Shown here: one piece after another, positions 1 to 8,613 of the stretch
Numbering within the stretch: position 1 is the stretch's first letter
Layout: the number at the start of each line of letters is the position of its first letter
DNA from: Woeseiaceae bacterium
GTDB taxonomy: Bacteria > Pseudomonadota > Gammaproteobacteria > Steroidobacterales > Woeseiaceae
DNA length: 32,230 bases
Reading direction: 5' to 3'
Assembly: GCA_028289545.1 (NCBI GenBank)
Contig: JANQPG010000014.1
Coordinates: forward strand, 1 to 32,230
Made by a program: the position numbers and the translations under genes
The notes under the pieces: generated by a model
What the model saw: the letters and a program-made list of their open reading frames with translations, nothing else
Databases searched by the model: none
What the model was told of the DNA's origin: nothing

Positions 1-1
1 G

Positions 2-1738
2 TTCGATTTCCGTCCCGCCATCGGCGACCCGCTCGACATCGCCAACCTCGATCAGCAAGGCTATTTCATCGTGCCGCAACCGATCGACGGCGAAGATGCA
101 TACAACGCGTTCATCCAGCCGCTGATCAACGAGTTCGGCTATCTCGACAACGGTGTGCCCACCGGCGGTGGCCGGGTTGGCGGCTATTTCCAGATCAACG
201 ATCAGGACTTCTTCCGGGAGAGCTACGAGATTGCCTACGATCGCCTGTTCTACATTGGTGACGCCACGCTGGACTTCCACGTGGGCTACCAGTATCAGGA
301 AGTCTCGGAAGACCTTGCGCGCCAGTCGAACGGCTGGGGCAGCATCAGCGTACCTGGCGGACGGGCGCTGGCGACTGACGGCATAACGCCCATTTTCTAC
401 GAAGCCCGCGTTTCGCAACAGGGTCTGCTCGATCCGACTGGCGACGCCTTCGTGGAATCGATCCTGTCGTCCTCCGAGCTGCAGAGCTTCGAGGTCAACG
501 CCGAATACAAGACCGGTGACTGGACCTTCAACGTCGGCGTCATGACGAGCAAGGACGAGCTGTTTGGCCAGGGTCTCGCGCCCAACCCGAACAATCCGCT
601 CACCGGCCTCGAGCAGTCGCCCGGTACGCCTTACAAGATGTACACGATCGACTGGGGCGACATGATCCAGCCGCGCCTCGGCGTAACCTGGGACTACTCG
701 GATTCGGCGTCCGTGTTTGTCAACTACGCACGCTACAACCCGTCGGCGTCATCGCTGGCTCGCGCGGCTTCCTGGGACCGCAACCTTCGCGGCAGCATCG
801 ATGTACGCTGGGATGCCAACGGCAACTTCATCGAGGCAACGCCGTTCTCGTCGTCTTCAGGCAAGTTCTTCGCCGAAGATCTCGATCCTCGCTTCATCAA
901 CGAATGGTTGATCGGCACCTCGCAGAACTTCGGCGACGATCTCGTCGTGCGCGCACATTACCGATACCGCCGCTCGGAGAACTTCTGGGAAGACACCAAC
1001 AACGACGCGCGCATTGCGTTCTTGCCTCCGCCCGGCATTCCGCAAGAACTGTACATCCCTAATCTCAATGACATCCGTGCAGAAATCGGCGGCTCATCCT
1101 TTGTCATTGCCGAGCTCGACGGCGCCTTCACGCAGTATCACGAGGTCAGCATCGAGGCGGAGTGGAATCTGGACGAGTGGTACCTGAAGGGTTCCTACAC
1201 CTGGAGTCAGTACTACGGCAACTTCGACCAGGACCGGACCACAACCGACAACGACCAGGCAACCTTCATCGGTTCGTCGAATATTGGCGACTTTGCCGGC
1301 CGTCAGCTCTGGAACCTCAAGACCGGCAATTTGGGCGGCGACCGACGCCATCAGCTCAAGGTATACGGTTTCCGCGAGCTGCCGTGGAACGCCCGGGTCG
1401 GCGCGTACGCCGTACTGCAATCCGGTGAGCCCTGGGAAGCCTGGGACAGCAACGTGTACCGCTCTCTGACGGGCAGCACGAGCGATACCATTCGCTACGC
1501 TGAGCCCGCGGGCAGCCGGACATCGCCGTCACACTGGCAGCTGGACCTGAACTACACGCAGAACTTCGCGGTGTTCGGGCATTCGAACATCCAGCTCCGC
1601 GCGGACATCTTCAACGTGTTCGACCGGCAGACCGGCTACGCTTTCCGGCCGCGCGTCAACAGCGCGGGCTTCGGCGAGCCGGCCCGGTTCATCAACCCGC
1701 GCCGCGTGCAGCTGGCCGTCAAGTACCAGTTCAACTAA
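2..1738 (+). CDS. TonB-dependent outer-membrane receptor, C-terminal part (cut by window edge)
   Basis: The reading frame is open from the first bases of the window, so the N-terminus (signal peptide, TonB box, plug) lies outside it. About 578 residues are visible. They show alternating amphipathic strands rich in Tyr, Trp, Asn and Asp, as in a receptor barrel, for example 'WTFNVGVMTS' and 'SVFVNYARYNP'. The C-terminus carries the typical last strands 'LRADIFNVFDRQTGYAF' and 'RVQLAVKYQFN'. The final residue is Asn rather than the usual Phe, which is the penultimate residue. Such receptors import large or scarce ligands across the outer membrane using TonB energy. The substrate cannot be read from this part. 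The amino-sugar salvage genes downstream make a glycan or muropeptide a reasonable guess, but a hairpin after the gene suggests a separate transcript. The family call is firm and the substrate is open. Confidence 0.88.
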   Translation, partial: FDFRPAIGDPLDIANLDQQGYFIVPQPIDGEDAYNAFIQPLINEFGYLDNGVPTGGGRVGGYFQINDQDFFRESYEIAYDRLFYIGDATLDFHVGYQYQEVSEDLARQSNGWGSISVPGGRALATDGITPIFYEARVSQQGLLDPTGDAFVESILSSSELQSFEVNAEYKTGDWTFNVGVMTSKDELFGQGLAPNPNNPLTGLEQSPGTPYKMYTIDWGDMIQPRLGVTWDYSDSASVFVNYARYNPSASSLARAASWDRNLRGSIDVRWDANGNFIEATPFSSSSGKFFAEDLDPRFINEWLIGTSQNFGDDLVVRAHYRYRRSENFWEDTNNDARIAFLPPPGIPQELYIPNLNDIRAEIGGSSFVIAELDGAFTQYHEVSIEAEWNLDEWYLKGSYTWSQYYGNFDQDRTTTDNDQATFIGSSNIGDFAGRQLWNLKTGNLGGDRRHQLKVYGFRELPWNARVGAYAVLQSGEPWEAWDSNVYRSLTGSTSDTIRYAEPAGSRTSPSHWQLDLNYTQNFAVFGHSNIQLRADIFNVFDRQTGYAFRPRVNSAGFGEPARFINPRRVQLAVKYQFN

Positions 1739-1774
1739 GCGCGCAGCCGACAGCATAAGGGCTTTGGCAAAACA

Positions 1775-1830
1775 CCGCGCCGTGACTCTCGTAAGCAATT
1801 CGTATCGGGGTCACGGCGCGGCTTCGTTTT
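1775..1830 (+). terminator. Probable intrinsic terminator after the TonB receptor
   Basis: A perfect 12-bp inverted repeat, ccgcgccgtgac (1775-1786) and gtcacggcgcgg (1810-1821), encloses a 23-nt loop and is followed by cttcgtttt. It lies 37 nt after the receptor stop codon. The stem is strong but the loop is long and the T tract short, so termination may be partial. Confidence 0.6.
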
Positions 1831-1871
1831 GGGTGTAGCCTTAGCCTGACTGGGGCTGAGCTTGGTCTGCC

Positions 1872-4262
1872 GTGCTGTCACGTGTTCTCATCATTGCCTT
1901 TAGCATGCTCGCGTTCGGCTGCGCCGACCGCACCGGCGGCGATGACCGTGTCGATGTCGAAGCCGAAGGCGCGGCGGCCGGGTTCCGCCTGCCGGGCTTG
2001 AGTGAGTCCGACTACACGCGGATTGCTCAGCGCATCTACCGCAGCGAGGCGGGCGCCGATCCCGCGAAGCTTACGCACTGGAACGAAGGCGAAGATTTCC
2101 CGTCGCTCGGGATTGGCCACTTCATCTGGTTTCCGACGGGCGTCGACGCGCCGTTCGACGAATCCTTCCCGCCCATGCTCGAGTACGTGCGCCAACACAC
2201 GGAAGGCTGCGCCGCGCTGCCGGCATGGCTGGCCGAACTCGATCCCGTGGATGCGCCGTGGTCGGACAAGGCGGCGTTCGACGCCGCTGCCGATTCGCCC
2301 GCAATGCAGTCCCTGCGGCTGTGGCTCGAATCGACCATGAGCGCCCAGGTCCGCTACATCGTCGCGAGTTTCGAGCGCCGCTGGTCCGCATTATCCCTGC
2401 CCGGAACGGACAAGGAGCGCCTGAATCGTTTGCTCGAACGGATAACGTCCGCGCCGCAGGGGCTCTACGCGGTGATCGACTACTACAACTTCAAAGGGCT
2501 CGGCAACAATCCGCGCGAACGCTACGCGGACGAAGGCTGGGGTCTCGTGCAGGTGTTGAGCGACGTTGCGGACACTGTCGAGAACACCGCAGACGATGTA
2601 TACACGGCGGCGGAGCTGACCGCGCTGTTTGCGGACGCGGCGGCCGAGCGGCTCATACGGCGCGCGGCGCTTGCGCCGCCGGAGCGCAACGAGCAGCGCT
2701 GGATACCCGGCTGGACACGGCGGACTGCCGAATACAGGAACGATCCCGACAGCATGGGCAGCGGGTTTCGGGTCAAACCCTATGTACGCCACCTCACTGA
2801 GCGCTCGGTCATGCTGCAATGGTACAGCCGCGACTCGAATGCCGGCCGGTTGACCGTTGCGCCGGTTTCAGAAGACGGCGAGCGCCACTTCGATTCGGTG
2901 CCGGAAATCAGCGAGGCGCTGACCTATCACGTTGCCGAACCCTGTCTTGCCGCATCCGCGCTCGAGTTCGCGATTCCGTATCGGCATCAGCTGACCGTCG
3001 ATGAACTGGAACCGGGCCGCGAGTACCGCTACGAGGTTGCGCAGGGTGGGTTTGTAGCGGAAGGGCGCTTTCGCACGCCTTCGGACGATGATCGCGCGCT
3101 GCGCTTTATCGTCTATGCCGATAGCGAGACCGAGCCGGAATCGACCGGCAAGCGGACGCTTTGGCCGGCGCCCGGCGAGGCGGGTTCGACGCGCCTGTAC
3201 CCGGTCGACCAGACGACCGGCTATGCCGCCAACCTGGATGTCATAAAAGAACGCGCGCCGCGGTTCGTGGCTATCGCCGGCGATCTCGTCGAATCCGGTG
3301 GCGAACAGCGCGACTGGGACGAGTTCTGGCGCCACAACTCAGCGCTTGCGGCATCCACACCCATTTACCCGGCGCCCGGCAATCACGACTACTACGGCGG
3401 TCCGGGGGAGCTGGGTCGTTACGGTACGGCGGCAAGCGGTCGCGCGATCCGGAAATACCGCAACTACTTCTCCTGGCCCGAGCGCAACACGGCGGAACAG
3501 ACGTACTACGCGGTTCGCCACGGACCGCTGACCTTGATTGTGCTCGACGTCAACAACGGTCTGCCCGAGCGCTCGGACGGCGACACCAACTGGTTCCTGT
3601 CGGGTGAGGATGCCGGCGGGCCCGCGCCCGGCTGGCAGACGGGCTCCGCACAGGCCGAGTGGCTCGAAGCGACCCTCGAGCGTGCCCAGCGTAACAGCGC
3701 GTTCACGTTCGTCATGATGCACCCGGCGCCGTACGCGTCCGGCGTGCACAACCGCCCGCCGGGTACGGACGAGGGTCAGGACTTTGCATCCGGCGTGCCG
3801 CTCCGGAGTCTGACGCCAATGTTCCTGCGCTACGGCGTCGACGCCGTGTTCAGCGGCCACGACGAAATGCTCGAACGTTCGGTGGTCAGCGGGATGGAAG
3901 TCCGACCCAACGGCGAACGGCTCGCTCACGAACTGCAGTTTGTCGTGGCAGGCATCGGCGGCGACGGCCTTCGCGGCCCCCATCCCGGCGTCGACAATCC
4001 CGTCGGTCGTTTTCTCGCGGACCGCGATGCGCCGGAGCGGTACGATGCAAACGGTGTGCTCGAAGCCGGCGGCAAACACTATGGCCACGTGGAAGTGAAT
4101 CTCGAACGAGACGCCGAGGGGCGCTGGCAAGCGCGGCTCGAGCCGGTGTACGTGTTGCCGCTCACAAACGCGGAAGGCCAGCTGCTCGGATTCGAGCGCC
4201 GCGTCTATGACGATGTCGTCATTCTGGACGCCGCGGCGAACGACACGGCAGGTGCACCGTGA
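1872..4262 (+). CDS. Lipoprotein: lysozyme-like N-domain fused to calcineurin-like metallophosphoesterase
   Basis: This is a 796-residue protein with a GTG start chosen because it gives a short lipoprotein signal ending in the lipobox LAFGC (Cys17). Residues about 45-270 contain Glu59 in 'IYRSEAG' and 'FPSLGIGHFIWFP' (76-88). The GIGH tetrad matches the T4-lysozyme active-site region (Glu, then T-I-G-I-G-H), so a lysozyme-like peptidoglycan hydrolase domain is inferred. Residues about 300-402 look like a fibronectin-type or purple-acid-phosphatase N-domain. Residues 410-700 hold metallophosphoesterase motifs: Asp417-Ser-Glu, Gly470-Asp471, Gly503-Asn-His-Asp506, His617 and Gly662-His663-Asp-Glu. 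The usual second His of the last motif is Glu665. The protein is probably anchored in the outer or inner membrane facing the periplasm. Its stop overlaps the nagA start (GTGA), so the two are translationally coupled. The phosphoesterase part is firm; the lysozyme call rests on motif likeness only. Confidence 0.82.
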   Translation: MLSRVLIIAFSMLAFGCADRTGGDDRVDVEAEGAAAGFRLPGLSESDYTRIAQRIYRSEAGADPAKLTHWNEGEDFPSLGIGHFIWFPTGVDAPFDESFPPMLEYVRQHTEGCAALPAWLAELDPVDAPWSDKAAFDAAADSPAMQSLRLWLESTMSAQVRYIVASFERRWSALSLPGTDKERLNRLLERITSAPQGLYAVIDYYNFKGLGNNPRERYADEGWGLVQVLSDVADTVENTADDVYTAAELTALFADAAAERLIRRAALAPPERNEQRWIPGWTRRTAEYRNDPDSMGSGFRVKPYVRHLTERSVMLQWYSRDSNAGRLTVAPVSEDGERHFDSVPEISEALTYHVAEPCLAASALEFAIPYRHQLTVDELEPGREYRYEVAQGGFVAEGRFRTPSDDDRALRFIVYADSETEPESTGKRTLWPAPGEAGSTRLYPVDQTTGYAANLDVIKERAPRFVAIAGDLVESGGEQRDWDEFWRHNSALAASTPIYPAPGNHDYYGGPGELGRYGTAASGRAIRKYRNYFSWPERNTAEQTYYAVRHGPLTLIVLDVNNGLPERSDGDTNWFLSGEDAGGPAPGWQTGSAQAEWLEATLERAQRNSAFTFVMMHPAPYASGVHNRPPGTDEGQDFASGVPLRSLTPMFLRYGVDAVFSGHDEMLERSVVSGMEVRPNGERLAHELQFVVAGIGGDGLRGPHPGVDNPVGRFLADRDAPERYDANGVLEAGGKHYGHVEVNLERDAEGRWQARLEPVYVLPLTNAEGQLLGFERRVYDDVVILDAAANDTAGAP

Positions 4263-5416
4263 GACAGCTCTTGACCAACTGCCGCGTTTTCGACGGCGAG
4301 CGTGTTCACAAGAACCGCAGCGTCGCCGTCAACGGGCGGCACATTGCCGAAATCCTGCCGGCGGGCGCCCAGGGCGAAAACGGGGAGACAGTTGTCGATC
4401 TGGGCGGCAACCTGCTCGCGCCCGGACTGATCGACCTGCAGGTCAACGGCGGCGGCGGCGTGTTGTTCAACGACACGCCAACCGCGGCCGGGATAGCGGC
4501 GATCGGCGATGCACACCGAGCACAGGGGACAACCGGTTTCCTGCCGACCCTGATCAGCGATGGCGAGGCGGTCACGAAGCAGGCCGTCGCGGCGGCGTCG
4601 GAAGCCATGGCGTCAGGCGTGCCGGGTGTGCTCGGCATTCATCTCGAGGGCCCGCATCTGAACGCCGAGTATTGCGGTATCCACGACGCAGCGCGCTTGC
4701 GGCCGTTCGATGCGACCGCGTTCGAAACGCTGAGCCAATTCGACGCCGGCCCCATGCTGACGACGCTGGCGCCGGAAACGGTGCCGCCGGGCACGGTACG
4801 CAGGCTGGTTGACGCCGGCGTGATCGTTTTCGGCGGGCATACCGGCGCGACCTACGAGCAAACGCTGCGCGCGCTCGACGAAGGGCTCCACGGGTTTACC
4901 CATCTCTACAACGCCATGACGCCACTGACGAGCCGCGAACCGGGCACCGTGGGTGCGGCGCTCGACGACGACAACAGCGTCGTCGGCATCATTGCCGACG
5001 GTCTGCACGTGCATCCGGCATCACTCAGGCTGGCGATTGCCTCGAAGCCGGCGGGCAAGGTCTTGCTCGTGTCGGACGCCATGCCGTCGCTGGGCGCCGA
5101 CCGTGAGGAGTTCACGCTGTTCGGGCAGACGATCCGCGTACAGGGAGGGCGGCTCGTCAATGCGGCCGGCACGCTGGCAGGCGCGCAGCTTGGGATGATC
5201 GAGGCCGTGCGCAACGTCGCGCGGTTTGGAGGAGTGGACATTTACGAGGCGCTGCGCATGGCGTCGGCATACCCGGCCCGCGTGCTGGGCCTCAAGGATC
5301 AACTTGGGGCCATCAGGCCGGGTTACCGCGCCAGCCTGATCGAGCTCGACGACGCATTCAACGTCGTGCGCAGCTGGATCGACGGCGACATGCGCGTGAC
5401 CGGCAGCCGTGCGTAG
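4259..5416 (+). CDS. nagA: N-acetylglucosamine-6-phosphate deacetylase NagA
   Basis: This cytoplasmic amidohydrolase removes acetate from GlcNAc-6-phosphate to give GlcN-6-phosphate, the common outlet of GlcNAc and MurNAc salvage. The 385-residue length is normal for the family. Metal and catalytic residues sit where expected from E. coli NagA (Glu131, His195, His216, Asp273): Glu130 in 'HLEGPHLN', His194 in 'GGHTGAT', His215 in 'FTHLYNAM' and Asp273 in 'LVSDAMPS'. 'DGLHVHP' (247-253) contributes substrate contacts. The GTG start overlaps the previous stop by 4 nt, so it depends on translational coupling with the upstream phosphoesterase. It takes the product of MurQ, encoded about 1.3 kb downstream. 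No GlcN-6-phosphate deaminase (NagB) is visible in the window. The call is secure. Confidence 0.96.
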   Translation: MRQLLTNCRVFDGERVHKNRSVAVNGRHIAEILPAGAQGENGETVVDLGGNLLAPGLIDLQVNGGGGVLFNDTPTAAGIAAIGDAHRAQGTTGFLPTLISDGEAVTKQAVAAASEAMASGVPGVLGIHLEGPHLNAEYCGIHDAARLRPFDATAFETLSQFDAGPMLTTLAPETVPPGTVRRLVDAGVIVFGGHTGATYEQTLRALDEGLHGFTHLYNAMTPLTSREPGTVGAALDDDNSVVGIIADGLHVHPASLRLAIASKPAGKVLLVSDAMPSLGADREEFTLFGQTIRVQGGRLVNAAGTLAGAQLGMIEAVRNVARFGGVDIYEALRMASAYPARVLGLKDQLGAIRPGYRASLIELDDAFNVVRSWIDGDMRVTGSRA

Positions 5417-5426
5417 CGCCTCGACT

Positions 5427-5454
5427 TACACGGCGTCGACGTGTACCGGGTTTT
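5427..5454. terminator. Weak stem-loop between convergent nagA and namZ
   Basis: A 6-bp stem, tacacg (5427-5432) with cgtgta (5440-5445), has a 7-nt loop and is followed by ccgggtttt. It fills much of the 52-nt gap between the convergent stops of nagA and namZ. The stem is short, so this is only a candidate terminator for nagA. Confidence 0.3.
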
Positions 5455-5468
5455 GCGGCCGCGAGACG

Positions 5469-6683
5469 TCAGCGGTAGAGGAGGTGATGCCGGCGGCGTG
5501 CCTTGAACGCTTCGAGTCCCTGAGCGTAAGCGGCCTCGATCCCGGTCAGCGAAGCACCGCGCTCAAGCGCGGCGAACGTATCGTCGTGACCGAGCAGACG
5601 CATGTAGGGGGCGAAGTCCCATGTCTCGCCGTAGTCCAACCGGAGTATGCGGGCGATCGCAAAACCGAGACCCAGCGGCTCGACGTGTTGTCGGTCCTCG
5701 ATATGGAATCGAACTCCGCGACACTCCTCGCCGGCGAACTTGCTCGCTTCCGGCGTGAAGCGAATAGCTTCGAAACGAATGCCGGGCAGTTCGAGCGCGT
5801 TGAGCCTGGCCGCAAGACGTTGGCCGTCGATCCACGGAGCGCCCATGACTTCGAACGGCGTTGCCGTGCCGCGCCCGACCGACAGGTTGGTGGTTTCGAG
5901 GAGGCCCACACCCGGATAGAGCAGCGCCGCATCGAGGCTGCGCATGTTGGGCGACGGGTCGACCCAGCGGAGAGCGGTCTCATCGAACAGCTGGCCGCGC
6001 CGCCAGTGACGCACGAGAACAAGCTCGAGATCGAGTGCCGGCGTCCGCTCGTGCTGAAACAGCCGCGCCAGTTCGGCAACCGTCATGCCGTGGCGCACCG
6101 CAATGTCGTGATAGCCGACGAACGACCGCTTGTCCTCGTCCAGGACCGGCCCGGCAACGGCCGTGCCTCCAATCGGGTTGGGCCGGTCGAGCACAACAAA
6201 GCGCAGGCCGTTGTCTTCCGCCGCTTCCATTGCGTTGCCCATCGTGGATATGTAGGTGTAGAAGCGGGCGCCGATATCCTGGATATCAAAAACGAGCGTG
6301 TCGATGCCCTCGAGCATGGCCTGCGTCGGTTTGCGAGTGTCGCCGTAGAGACTGAACACGGGTATGCCCGCACCGCGTCCCGTGCGGCCGTCGGCGATGT
6401 GGGGAATGTCGAGCTTGCCCTCGAGCCCGTGTTCGGGGCTGAATACGGCGACGAGGTCGACGTTCTCTGCCGCATCGAGAAGGCGGATTGTGCTGATCCC
6501 GCGGCGATCCAGGCCCGTGTGGTTGGTAATGAGTCCGACCCGGGCGCCGTCGAGCGCCGAGAAGCCTTCGTTCGCGAGCACGTCGATGCCGGTGAGGACC
6601 GCAGGTGTGTTCGGCGCCTCGTCGCCGGCCGCCTGCAGCGGCCAGGATGCGAGGCACAGGAATATGACTAGTGTTCTCGACAC
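5469..6683 (-). CDS. namZ: Exported exo-beta-N-acetylmuramidase NamZ (DUF1343, GH171)
   Basis: The family (B. subtilis YbbC/NamZ, Tannerella NamZ) removes MurNAc from non-reducing ends of peptidoglycan fragments. With the GTG start at 6683 the protein has 404 residues and begins with a clean signal peptide (hydrophobic residues 4-15, cleavage near 'LQAAG'). An AAAAGG lies about 9 nt upstream. A start at 6737 would add 18 residues overlapping murQ and spoil the signal. Family hallmarks are 'FSPEHGLEG' (81-89), '[13 protein letters not shown]' (132-144) and 'LDRPNPIGG' (165-173). The gene lies antisense within the salvage cluster, divergent from murQ with only 45 bp between starts. NamZ beside murQ is a recurrent pairing in MurNAc users, which supports the role. 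It would act in the periplasm and feed the MurT-like importer. Confidence 0.93.
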   Translation of the reverse strand: MSRTLVIFLCLASWPLQAAGDEAPNTPAVLTGIDVLANEGFSALDGARVGLITNHTGLDRRGISTIRLLDAAENVDLVAVFSPEHGLEGKLDIPHIADGRTGRGAGIPVFSLYGDTRKPTQAMLEGIDTLVFDIQDIGARFYTYISTMGNAMEAAEDNGLRFVVLDRPNPIGGTAVAGPVLDEDKRSFVGYHDIAVRHGMTVAELARLFQHERTPALDLELVLVRHWRRGQLFDETALRWVDPSPNMRSLDAALLYPGVGLLETTNLSVGRGTATPFEVMGAPWIDGQRLAARLNALELPGIRFEAIRFTPEASKFAGEECRGVRFHIEDRQHVEPLGLGFAIARILRLDYGETWDFAPYMRLLGHDDTFAALERGASLTGIEAAYAQGLEAFKARRRHHLLYR

Positions 6684-6728
6684 GGGTGCATGCCTTTTCA
6701 CAACGAAACAGTGGAGACACCGAAGTCC

Positions 6729-7628
6729 ATGCAGCATGAACTGAGCACCGAATCGGCGAATCCTGCCTCCGTCGACCTCGACGTGCTGAGCACGCTGGAG
6801 CTCGTCGGGCTGATCAATCGCGAGGATGCAACGGTTGCGACGGCCGTGGCAAGTCAGGCTCCAGTCATTGCGGAGGCGATCGACCGGGTCAGTGAGCGGC
6901 TGGCCCGCGGCGGGCGTCTGTTCTACATCGGGGCCGGTACTTCGGGCAGGCTTGGCGTGCTGGATGCGTCCGAGTGTCCCCCCACGTTCAACGCTGAGCC
7001 CGAACAGGTACAGGGTCTCATTGCGGGCGGCGACAGCGCTCTGCGGCTGTCGGTGGAAGGCGCTGAAGACTCCGCCGAGGCGGGGGCACGCGATCTTGCG
7101 GCGGCGGGCATTGCGTCCGGCGATGCCGTGCTTGGGATTGCGGCGAGCGGTTCGACGCCGTACGTGCGAGGCGCGCTCGAGTACGCCCGTAGCCTGAGCG
7201 CACTCTGCCTGGGGTTGTCCTGCAACGACAACGCACCGATTGCCGAGTATGCCGACGTCATGATTGCGCCCGTTGTCGGGCCGGAGGTGCTGGCGGGTTC
7301 GACGCGCATGAAAGCCGGCACCGCGACCAAAATGGTGCTCAACACCTTATCGACGGGCGTCATGGTGCGACTCGGTAAAACCTACGGCAACCTCATGGTC
7401 GATGTGCGCGCCAGCAATCGCAAACTGGAGAATCGCAGCCTGCGCATGCTCGTCCACCTGACGGGCTTACCCCAGCCGGCTGCGCGGGAGCGGCTCGCCG
7501 CGGCCGACGGCGAACTCAAGACGGCCGTGGTTGCGGAGCGGCTGGGGATCGACGTCGAGGCTGCGCGCGCGAGACTCACGGCCGTGGACGGCCGCCTGCG
7601 GGCAGCCCTGGATGACGGGCATGAGTGA
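6729..7628 (+). CDS. murQ: N-acetylmuramic acid 6-phosphate etherase MurQ
   Basis: MurQ cleaves the lactyl ether of MurNAc-6-phosphate, giving GlcNAc-6-phosphate and D-lactate in the cytoplasm. The SIS-fold signature '[19 protein letters not shown]' spans residues 68-86. Glu82 in SECPPT and Glu113 in 'VEGAEDS' match E. coli catalytic Glu83 and Glu114. '[11 protein letters not shown]' and '[16 protein letters not shown]' follow. The ATG at 6729 is preferred over the in-frame ATG at 6690: it yields '[14 protein letters not shown]', aligning with E. coli MurQ 'MQLEKMITEGSNAAS', and has GGAG 12 nt upstream. That makes 299 residues, the normal size. The stop overlaps the following kinase start by 8 nt. 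The call is secure. Confidence 0.97.
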   Translation: MQHELSTESANPASVDLDVLSTLELVGLINREDATVATAVASQAPVIAEAIDRVSERLARGGRLFYIGAGTSGRLGVLDASECPPTFNAEPEQVQGLIAGGDSALRLSVEGAEDSAEAGARDLAAAGIASGDAVLGIAASGSTPYVRGALEYARSLSALCLGLSCNDNAPIAEYADVMIAPVVGPEVLAGSTRMKAGTATKMVLNTLSTGVMVRLGKTYGNLMVDVRASNRKLENRSLRMLVHLTGLPQPAARERLAAADGELKTAVVAERLGIDVEAARARLTAVDGRLRAALDDGHE

Positions 7629-8613
7629 GCCGCGGCTGATTCTCGGAATTGATGGGGGCGGCACAAAAACGGCGGCGCGGATTGCGGTGCTGTCGGCGGA
7701 CGGCCAGATCACCGAGCTGGGTGGCGCCGTCGGCGGGCCCGGCAATCTGCGCGCCGTGGGTCCGTCAGCCGGCAAGGCCAACCTCGACGCCGCGATCGAT
7801 CAGGCGCTGACGGAGGCGGGTGTCGGCTCGGCGACCATTAGCTGCGCCGTGCTCGCGCTTGCAGGCAGCCGGCAGCCCGAGATTCGCCAGCTGGTTCGCG
7901 ACTGGGCGGACGGGCGGCGGCTGGCAGACGATGTGCTGGTCGCACACGACATCGACCCCGTGCTGGCGGCGGTACGTAAGGAGGGCGCCGCGCTGGCAAT
8001 GATCGTCGGTACCGGCACCGTGGCGGGCGGCATGACGGGTGAAGGCGCGCGCTTCGTCCGCGGTGGCTGGGGCTACTGGTTCGGCGACGAAGGCAGCGGT
8101 TTTGATCTCGGTCGACAGGGACTCGCGGCCGTTGCGCGTGCGGTCGACGGTACGGGCCCGGAGACGGCGCTCACCGAGCGTGTCCTCGAGCACCTCGATA
8201 TCAACGAAGCCAGGCTCATACTCGAACGCCTGGAAACTCAGGGTGACGTGCGCCGCGAGATCGCCGCCTGCGCGCGCGTGGTGCTTGCAGCGGCTGATGA
8301 CGGTGACGACGTTGCAGACAAAATACGCCAGCAGGCCGCCACGGCGGCCGCGGCATTGCTGCACGCGGCAGCCCGCGAACTCGAAGCACGAGACGGCCGC
8401 GGGGACGCGGCGAAAGGTCCGCCCGAACTGGGCCTGGCCGGCGGCGTCGTGACGGCCAACGCGGCGTTTCGTAATGCAATGCTGACCCGGCTTCGCGAAC
8501 TCGGCACCATCACGGCCGAGCCGACGCTCATACACGAGCCGGTGCTGGGCTGCCTGAAACTCGCGGCTCGCCGGTTTTCCGACCGCTTGTCCGACGATAG
8601 CCGCACCGCATGA
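7621..8613 (+). CDS. BadF/BcrA-family amino-sugar kinase, probable MurNAc/GlcNAc kinase (MurK-like)
   Basis: This is a 330-residue ASKHA-fold kinase. The phosphate-1 loop is '[11 protein letters not shown]' (9-19), followed by 'VAHDIDP' (107-113) with a likely catalytic Asp110, the adenosine loop '[10 protein letters not shown]' (128-137) and '[15 protein letters not shown]' (154-168). These are features of the GlcNAc kinase/BadF family (COG2971). Its position directly between murQ and the MurT-like transporter matches the murTKQ arrangement described in Tannerella forsythia. This points to MurNAc, and possibly GlcNAc, as substrate, giving MurNAc-6-phosphate for MurQ. It would replace both the PTS (MurP) and AnmK routes of enterobacteria. 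The start at 7621 ([11 protein letters not shown]) overlaps murQ by 8 nt, and the stop overlaps the transporter start as ATGA. The exact sugar specificity is inferred from context. Confidence 0.87.
   Translation: MSEPRLILGIDGGGTKTAARIAVLSADGQITELGGAVGGPGNLRAVGPSAGKANLDAAIDQALTEAGVGSATISCAVLALAGSRQPEIRQLVRDWADGRRLADDVLVAHDIDPVLAAVRKEGAALAMIVGTGTVAGGMTGEGARFVRGGWGYWFGDEGSGFDLGRQGLAAVARAVDGTGPETALTERVLEHLDINEARLILERLETQGDVRREIAACARVVLAAADDGDDVADKIRQQAATAAAALLHAAARELEARDGRGDAAKGPPELGLAGGVVTANAAFRNAMLTRLRELGTITAEPTLIHEPVLGCLKLAARRFSDRLSDDSRTA

Noticed and set aside
5409..6671. 420-residue plus-strand open frame across namZ
   Set aside because: It is the antisense shadow of namZ, whose minus-strand protein has a signal peptide and clear family motifs.
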